A stretch of DNA of 64,000 nucleotides from Micromonospora inositola (GTDB lineage: Bacteria > Actinomycetota > Actinomycetes > Mycobacteriales > Micromonosporaceae). The notes under the pieces are model-generated. The model did not search any database. It was not told the DNA's origin and saw only the letters and a list, made by a program, of their open reading frames with translations. A program made the translations under genes and the position numbers. The DNA is taken from assembly GCF_900090285.1 (NCBI RefSeq), contig NZ_LT607754.1, positions 3,560,001 through 3,624,000 of the forward strand. The letters run 5' to 3'. Below are positions 58,828 through 64,000 of this stretch, piece after piece. The first letter of the stretch is position 1, and each line of letters starts with the position of its first letter.

Positions 58828-60318
58828 CTACCGCTGGTGCCCCACGGCGCCGCCCCGGACCACCGGGCCCACCCCGATGACGACCGGTCGGGCGCCCAGG
58901 CACTGGGGTGCGAAGTGCGCCACGATGTAGTCCCACGCCGCCTTCGCCTCGTCGAAGGTGAACGTCGGCTCGCCGTCGAGGTAGATGCTCCCGATCGTGC
59001 GGGGGATCAGGTACCACTTCCGCCACCAGGTGTTGGTCTTCGGCGAGAACATGATCCGGTCCACGCCGTCGGTGTGGCACAGGCCGAAGGTGTGGCCCAG
59101 CTCGTGGATCGGCACGTACTTCCAGATCTGGTCCGGCGTGTTGTCGATGAAGGTGGCGCCGGAGGTCTTCTTGCCGTCCAGCCCGCAGGCGCTCTCGTGC
59201 AGGTTGTTGGCCAACCCGCGCAGGGTGTCGGTGTAGCGGAAGACCCCGACGGCCACCGGGTGACAGAGGTCGGCCGTCGCCGCGTCCGGTTCGCTGGACT
59301 TGTCGTGCCGGCCGATCACCTGCGTCAGGAACCCGGTCAGCGCGTCGTGCGTGCCGAACTGGTCGTACCCCTTGTGGACGATGTGGCCGGGGTCGGTGAC
59401 CTCGCGGGTCTCCCGGTCGAAGTCCAGCATCAGCGCGAGCTCGCGCCCCTTCTCGCGGGCCGTGGAGACCTTGGTGTCCAGCACGCCGTCCCGCATCGGC
59501 AGCACGATGAACGCGGGCCCCTGCGCGCCGCGTGAGCTGAGGTAGGTGTCCAGTTCGTCGGCGGAGATCGGGTTGTCGAACTCGCCGCCACCACCGCCAC
59601 CCAGGACGGTCCCCTTCTTCAGGGTCTTGTACCGCTTGCGGTTCCAGAACCCCTCGTGGAACTCGAAGCCGCAGAGCTCCCGCAGGTTGATCGCGCCCTG
59701 CTCGTGCAGCACGACCAGGTTGGGCACGGTCGGTTCGCGCAGCGACGGGGTCTCCGAGTCCAGCGTCGTCCGGTACGCGGTGCCGTGCAGCCGCAGACCG
59801 AACGCGCCGTGGTCGAGGCGGATCGCCGCCTTGATCTCGGTCAGCGTGTCACCGGAGTACTTCGCCTCGAGCAGTCCGCGCACGTAGCGGCGCAACCGCT
59901 CCCGGTTGATCTCCTCGATGATGTAGTCGATCGTGTCGCCCAGGAACACGATGCGAGCCAGCCGGATGATCCCCAGCACCAGGCCGATCACCGCCCGCAG
60001 CAGCCCGTCGAGGATCCGCCGCCAGTCGAGCGTGACGATGCCGACGACCACGTCCCAGAGCCCGGCCGCGATGTCGATCACCGCCTCGACGACCACCCCG
60101 ACGAGCTTGCACACCGTACGGACCACCCACTTGCCGACCTTGACGATCACCCAGCGGACGACCTTCACGAAGTACGTGACGAACCAGCAGACCCAGCCCC
60201 GCGGGTCGTACCACGGGTAGTCCTTGCATTTCTTCTCCTGCCGTTCCTCCCACTCCTCGACGGGCTTGGAGACCTCCTCCTCGACCCATTCGGTGATTTC
60301 GGTGCAGACGAGTGGCAT
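58828..60318 (-). CDS. Metzincin-type zinc metalloprotease with hydrophobic N-terminal module
   Basis: 496 residues. HELGHTFGLCH at 405-415 is the full HExxHxxGxxH metzincin motif, followed by DRIMF as the Met-turn. Nothing like a Sec signal is present. Residues about 38-135 form an extended run of hydrophobic and amphipathic segments (VCWFVTYFVKVVRWVIVKVG, VVVEAVIDIAAGLWDVVVGI, AVIGLVLGIIRLARIVFLG) after a charged acidic start. The middle part (140-380) is unassigned and has a GGGGGGEF stretch. May be inserted in, or delivered across, membranes. Co-transcribed with the 119-residue gene upstream. Confidence 0.83.
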   Translation of the reverse strand: MPLVCTEITEWVEEEVSKPVEEWEERQEKKCKDYPWYDPRGWVCWFVTYFVKVVRWVIVKVGKWVVRTVCKLVGVVVEAVIDIAAGLWDVVVGIVTLDWRRILDGLLRAVIGLVLGIIRLARIVFLGDTIDYIIEEINRERLRRYVRGLLEAKYSGDTLTEIKAAIRLDHGAFGLRLHGTAYRTTLDSETPSLREPTVPNLVVLHEQGAINLRELCGFEFHEGFWNRKRYKTLKKGTVLGGGGGGEFDNPISADELDTYLSSRGAQGPAFIVLPMRDGVLDTKVSTAREKGRELALMLDFDRETREVTDPGHIVHKGYDQFGTHDALTGFLTQVIGRHDKSSEPDAATADLCHPVAVGVFRYTDTLRGLANNLHESACGLDGKKTSGATFIDNTPDQIWKYVPIHELGHTFGLCHTDGVDRIMFSPKTNTWWRKWYLIPRTIGSIYLDGEPTFTFDEAKAAWDYIVAHFAPQCLGARPVVIGVGPVVRGGAVGHQR

Positions 60319-60337
60319 GGGAGATCCCCCCTCCGAG

Positions 60338-60697
60338 TCAGGAGACCGCGCGCAGCGCGCGCAGTCGATGCAGCAGGCGCCGACGGCTCCAGGACAGCCC
60401 GAGGAGTTTGCCGGCGACCGCCGCCGCGAGGCAGCCGAGCCCGGCTGCGGCGACGGCCCGGCCGCCGCTCGGTCCGATCATGAGGACGCCGGCCACGGCG
60501 GTGACGAGGGCCAACGCTCCCCAGTCGCAGCCGCAGTCGTTGAACAGGCGGCGGATGGTCGCTGCCGTACGCTCGCGCTCCGTCGCGTCGAGCCCGGGCA
60601 GCGTGACGGTGACCCGGTCGAGGTGGGGACGCCGGAGCAACGAGACCAGCGCCTCCGCCCGATCGAGACCCGCGCGATCAGCGATCTCGATGTGCAT
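60338..60697 (-). CDS. Small membrane-associated hypothetical protein
   Basis: 119 residues from ATG 60697 with GGAAGG 8 bp upstream. An N-terminal cytoplasmic domain (AEALVSLLRRPHLDRVTVTLP, RTAATIRRLFNDCGCDWG) precedes two short hydrophobic helices (ALVTAVAGVLMIG and AGLGCLAAAVAGKLLGL) and a basic tail. No family recognised. It lies 19 bp upstream of the metzincin gene on the same strand, so the two likely work together. Confidence 0.68.
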   Translation of the reverse strand: MHIEIADRAGLDRAEALVSLLRRPHLDRVTVTLPGLDATERERTAATIRRLFNDCGCDWGALALVTAVAGVLMIGPSGGRAVAAAGLGCLAAAVAGKLLGLSWSRRRLLHRLRALRAVS

Positions 60698-60800
60698 GAC
60701 GGTGTCACCTTCCAACTGACACCCTGACTGTGAGCGTGGTCGATCGCCAGGTCAACGATCTTTCAGCTACCCGACTGTCGCTGCCTCGCCAGCGGTGCGA

Positions 60801-61721
60801 TCAGAGCTGCGCCAGCCGGGGGAGCAGTGGTCCGAGCTGGTCGACGGCGTTCTCGCGTACGACGAAGCGGGTGATGCCCCAGCGGCGCCGGTGTTCCGCG
60901 ACCGCCGCGATGATCTCGTCCGCCGTGCCGATCAGGACGAACGGGGTGGCCAGCACCTCGGCGACGGTCAGCCCGGTGTCGGCGGCGGTCTCTGCGGCGG
61001 CCGCCTCGGCGTCGTCGGTCACCGTCACCTGCTGGACCAGGGCCTCCAACGCGGGCGGCTCGGCCCGGCCGGCGGCCCCGGTGGCCACGTGCGCGAGCTG
61101 CGCGTCGATCTGGTCGGCCCGCCAGCGCACGTCGTGGGCGTGGCCGTCGGCGAGGGTACGGCCGAAGCCGGTCAGGCCAACCACGTCGGCGTGCGCGCCG
61201 GCCCAGCGCAGCAGGGTCGAGTTCGCCGTACCCATGGTGAGGGGGACCCGGTCCTGGACGGGCCGCAGCTCGGTGAGCCGGGCCGCGCGGGCGACCAGCT
61301 CCGGGGTGTCCACGGTGACCTCCGCGCCGGCCAGCAGGTCCCGGACGGCCTCGGCGACGGCCACGCAGCGGCGTACCCGGGCGGCGACGTCGGGCCGCTC
61401 GCGGCCGACGGCCCGCCACTCGGCGGGGGTGTGGCCCGCGCCGAGGCCGAGCCGGGCCCGGCCGCCGGAGACCACGTCCAGGGTGGCCACGTCGGTGGCG
61501 AGCAGGATCGGCTCCCGGACGCCGGCGTTGGAGACGTACGAGCCGAGGCCGAGCGTCGAGGTCACCGCCGCCGCGGCCGCCAGCGAGACGAACGGCGACG
61601 CGCCGTGGCCGGGGTGGTCCGAGGCCAGCAGTGCGTCGAAGCCGGCGGCCTCGACCCGGCGGGCCAGGTCGAGCCAGCTCGCGGCGTCGGCGGGACGGGC
61701 CTGAACGGAGAAGATCACCAC
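60801..61721 (-). CDS. LLM-class F420-dependent oxidoreductase
   Basis: 306 residues from GTG 61721 or 61718. Luciferase-like TIM barrel: RVEAAGFDALLASDHPG, LGLGSYVSNAGVREPILLA, RLGLGAGHTPAEWRAVG, and the late VLIGTADEIIAAVAEHRRRWG. These fit the TIGR03621-like actinobacterial F420 branch. Electron donor F420H2 is presumed from family. Substrate unknown. Divergent from the next gene over 181 bp. Confidence 0.9.
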   Translation of the reverse strand: MVIFSVQARPADAASWLDLARRVEAAGFDALLASDHPGHGASPFVSLAAAAAVTSTLGLGSYVSNAGVREPILLATDVATLDVVSGGRARLGLGAGHTPAEWRAVGRERPDVAARVRRCVAVAEAVRDLLAGAEVTVDTPELVARAARLTELRPVQDRVPLTMGTANSTLLRWAGAHADVVGLTGFGRTLADGHAHDVRWRADQIDAQLAHVATGAAGRAEPPALEALVQQVTVTDDAEAAAAETAADTGLTVAEVLATPFVLIGTADEIIAAVAEHRRRWGITRFVVRENAVDQLGPLLPRLAQL

Positions 61722-61902
61722 GAGCCAAGCATGCAGTGCGGTGCCGGGGTCGACCAGCCGGGCGCGATCGATTCTGCCAGCGGCAGAGCGGCCGACCGGC
61801 GGCGTCGGCACCGCGGGTTGGCAGCTCGGGCGGACTGAGGACCGTTTGCGGGCAGGGTGGCCGGGTACCGCCCGCAGGGCCGGTGCGAGAGGACGGTACG
61901 CG

Positions 61903-62085
61903 ATGAAGCGGGATCGGATTGGTGACGTGGTCGTCGGCGCGATCGGCGACGTGGCGGGCGCGGTGGTCGATCCCCGGCGGGGGTTCAGCCAGGTGCGGTC
62001 GGCGGTCTCCGGCAAGACCGCCGCGATGGTGCTGGCCGGTCTGGCCGCCGGTTTCCTGATCGCCCGCGGACTCCGCCGCGGCTGA
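61903..62085 (+). CDS. Small membrane-anchored protein
   Basis: 60 residues from ATG 61903 with GAGAGGA about 9 bp upstream. The first half is amphipathic (IGDVVVGAIGDVAGAVVDPR), the second a hydrophobic helix (TAAMVLAGLAAGFLIARGL) with a basic end. Too small to assign. Sits 90 bp before the ThDP enzyme gene. Confidence 0.6.
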   Translation: MKRDRIGDVVVGAIGDVAGAVVDPRRGFSQVRSAVSGKTAAMVLAGLAAGFLIARGLRRG

Positions 62086-62175
62086 TCGGGTTTGCCGCCC
62101 CTGCGCGCGGGTAGCCGCGACGCGCCGCGGGCGCAGCCGTGGTGTCCGGCTGTGCCTGTTCTCGGGGGGCGTGAC

Positions 62176-63945
62176 GTGCAGGAGATCGTAGGCGAGAGCG
62201 TGGCCCGGCGACTGGTGGCGTGGGGGGTCGACACCGTCTTCGGCCTGCCCGGTGACGGCATCAACGGCCTGATGGAGGGCTTCCGGCGGCAGCGCGAGAA
62301 GCTCAGGTTCGTACTGGTGCACCATGAGGAGGCGGCCGCTTTCATGGCCACCGGCTACGCCAAGGCCACCGGGCGGCTCGGCGTGTGTGCCGCCACCTCC
62401 GGCCCGGGCGCCATCCACCTGCTCAACGGGCTGTACGACGCCAAGCTCGACCACGTCCCGGTGCTGGCCATCACCGGCATGCAGGAGACGTCGGTGCTCG
62501 GCTCGCACTACCAGCAGGAGGTGCACACCGACCTGCTCTACCAGGACGTCGCGGAGGCCTACAACCTGATGGTCACCAACCCGCAGCAGGTGCCCGGGGT
62601 GGTCGACATCGCCATCCGCCACGCCCTGGCCAAGCGGACGGTCGCGCACCTGACCCTCCCCAACGACGTGCAGGTCGCCGCCGCCGGGGAGGACCCGTAC
62701 CGGCATGTCAGCCCGGGCGAACCGCCGATGAGCAGCCCCATCGTGTCGCGGCCGCCGCTGCCGGCCGCCCAGGCCGAGCTGGCCCGCGCGGCGGAGGTGC
62801 TCAACGCCGGCAGGAAGGTCGCCATGCTGGTCGGCGTCGGCGCCCGCGGCGCGCGGGACGAGGTGCTCGCGCTGGCGGAGGCGCTGGCCAGCCCCATCGT
62901 CAAGACGCTGCCCGGCAAGCTGGTGGTGCCGGACGACCACCCGCTCACCACCGGCGGCATCGGCCTGCTCGGCACGAAGCCGAGCGAGGAGTTGATGGAG
63001 GAGTGCGACACCCTGCTGATGGTGGGCACCTCCTTCCCGTACGGGAAGTACCTGCCCTCGCCCGGGCAGGCGCGGGTGGTCCAGATCGACATCGATCCGA
63101 GTCTGATCGGGCTGCGGCTGCCCGTCGACGCGGCGGTCACCGCTGATGCCCGGCTGGCCTTGCAGCAGCTGCTGCCGATGCTCCAGGCCCGCACCGACCG
63201 GTCCTTCCTGACCAGGTACCAGCAGGCGCGGGACGTGTGGCGCGCGGACATGGCCGCGTTGGAGGACCCCGACCGCGACCCGATCGCCCCGCAGTACCTG
63301 ATGAGCTGCCTCGACCGGGCCGCCACCTCGGACGCCATCCTGACCTGCGACTCCGGCACCATCGCCACCTGGGCCGCCCGGCACTGGACCATCCGCGGCG
63401 GCCGGGAGTTCTACCTCTCGGGCAACCTCGCCACGATGGCGCCCGGCCTGCCGTACGCGGTCGCCATGCAGCACGCGTACCCGGGCCGGCAGGTCATCGC
63501 GTTCGTCGGTGACGGCGGGTTCGCCATGCTGATGGCCGAGTTCCTCACCGCCGTGCGGCACGAGCTGCCGATCAAGGTGATCGTCAACAACAACAACTCG
63601 TACGGCCAGATCCTCTGGGAGCAGATCGTTCTCGGCTACCCCGAGTACGCCGTGCGGCACCGGCAGCCGGAGGCGGACTTCGCCGCCTGGGCGCGGGCGT
63701 GCGGCGGGTACGGCGCGAAGGTCACCGACCCGAAGGCGCTGCCCGGGGCGATCCGGGAGGCCCTCGCGCACCCCGGCCCGGCGCTGGTCGACTGTGACGT
63801 CAACCCGAACGAGCCGCCGATGCCCGGCAAGGTCAAGTACGACCAGGCGAAGTACTTCACCGAGGCGTTCCTGCGCGGGCAGCCGCACAAGGCGGCCACC
63901 CTGGCGACCGTGGCCCGCGACAAGATCAACGAGCTGCGGTCATGA
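62176..63945 (+). CDS. Thiamine-diphosphate enzyme, pyruvate oxidase/acetolactate synthase-like
   Basis: 589 residues from GTG 62176, preceded by GGGGGGCG; GTG 62152 is an alternative. PYR domain: VFGLPGDGINGLMEGF and catalytic Glu in VHHEEAAAFMATGYAKATG. Central FAD/NAD-like domain at about 190-330. PP domain: GDGGFAMLMAEFLTAVRHEL with GDG at 445-447, and VIVNNNNSYGQI for metal binding. Closest in type to PoxB (pyruvate to acetate and CO2, or to a quinone) among actinobacterial homologues; other ThDP reactions are possible. Confidence 0.9.
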   Translation: MQEIVGESVARRLVAWGVDTVFGLPGDGINGLMEGFRRQREKLRFVLVHHEEAAAFMATGYAKATGRLGVCAATSGPGAIHLLNGLYDAKLDHVPVLAITGMQETSVLGSHYQQEVHTDLLYQDVAEAYNLMVTNPQQVPGVVDIAIRHALAKRTVAHLTLPNDVQVAAAGEDPYRHVSPGEPPMSSPIVSRPPLPAAQAELARAAEVLNAGRKVAMLVGVGARGARDEVLALAEALASPIVKTLPGKLVVPDDHPLTTGGIGLLGTKPSEELMEECDTLLMVGTSFPYGKYLPSPGQARVVQIDIDPSLIGLRLPVDAAVTADARLALQQLLPMLQARTDRSFLTRYQQARDVWRADMAALEDPDRDPIAPQYLMSCLDRAATSDAILTCDSGTIATWAARHWTIRGGREFYLSGNLATMAPGLPYAVAMQHAYPGRQVIAFVGDGGFAMLMAEFLTAVRHELPIKVIVNNNNSYGQILWEQIVLGYPEYAVRHRQPEADFAAWARACGGYGAKVTDPKALPGAIREALAHPGPALVDCDVNPNEPPMPGKVKYDQAKYFTEAFLRGQPHKAATLATVARDKINELRS

Positions 63946-64000
63946 GCCGGCGCCCCAGCGGCACGGCACGGACGGCGGCTCCGACCATCAGCCCGGTCGC
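63942..64000 (+). CDS. Start of an uncharacterised protein (cut by window edge)
   Basis: ATG 63942 overlaps the stop of the ThDP enzyme by 4 bp (ATGA), indicating translational coupling. Only MSRRPSGTARTAAPTISPV is visible. Confidence 0.5.
   Translation, partial: MSRRPSGTARTAAPTISPV

Noticed and set aside
60763..63888. 1041-codon minus-strand frame opposite the ThDP enzyme
   Set aside because: Same reasoning: a clear enzyme with motifs is on the plus strand, and the LLM gene uses another frame.

Overview
The window is chromosomal DNA of a high-GC actinobacterium. The GC-saturated codon use, frequent GTG starts, leaderless or short-leader promoters, a GlnR box on glnA, LAL-type LuxR and ECF sigma regulators, F420-type enzymes and a glnE/glnA/lipA/lipB neighbourhood point to Micromonosporaceae (Micromonospora-like). 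The genus is inferred, not proven.

Left backbone, 1-10.66 kb: a cut secreted protein, an LD-carboxypeptidase, a class I glutamine amidotransferase abutting glnE, three polytopic membrane proteins (two are tandem MptB-like mannosyltransferase paralogues), and an ArsR/SRPBCC pair with a clear sigma70-type promoter.

Accessory island, 10,665-39,936: about 29.3 kb inserted into the 3' end of glnA. A 24-bp copy of the glnA terminus lies at both ends, and a truncated tyrosine recombinase sits next to the right copy. The main discovery candidate is the island's architecture. Between about 11.6 and 35.1 kb, almost every one- or two-gene unit is separated by a copy of a bipartite repeat. The repeat has two half-sites, each built on TCCGG-N3-TGCCG, placed mostly 49-51 or 58-60 bp apart. 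It looks like an integron-style cassette array, but the sites lack the integron core sequence and no integron integrase is present. Cargo includes DinB, an ECF42/DGPF operon, an aminoglycoside-phosphotransferase-like kinase, ankyrin, DUF885, a tRNA-like RNA, an MFS pump, a beta-lactamase-fold hydrolase with its MerR regulator, GNAT, HAD, HIT-like and many small orphan proteins that resemble immunity or resistance factors. From 35.4 to 39 kb a second modular pattern appears: three intergenic scaffolds (gamma, alpha, beta) occur twice in the same order while all three genes between them differ.

Right backbone, 39.9-64 kb: glnA, RDD protein, DUF4191, a LAL regulator, a GT-C-like membrane protein, lipA, a T-box-controlled archaeal-type AspRS, a VOC protein, lipB, a second GT-C-like protein, a secreted PHB-depolymerase-type esterase, a TIGR01777 epimerase, a MerR-controlled aldo/keto reductase, a second DinB protein, small conserved genes, a compact GntR regulator, an unusual metzincin, an LLM oxidoreductase and a pyruvate-oxidase-like ThDP enzyme.

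Functional links: GlnE is expected to adenylylate the GlnA encoded here, LipB and LipA act consecutively in lipoate synthesis, and the island's insertion separates glnA from its ancestral terminator while restoring its last seven codons.
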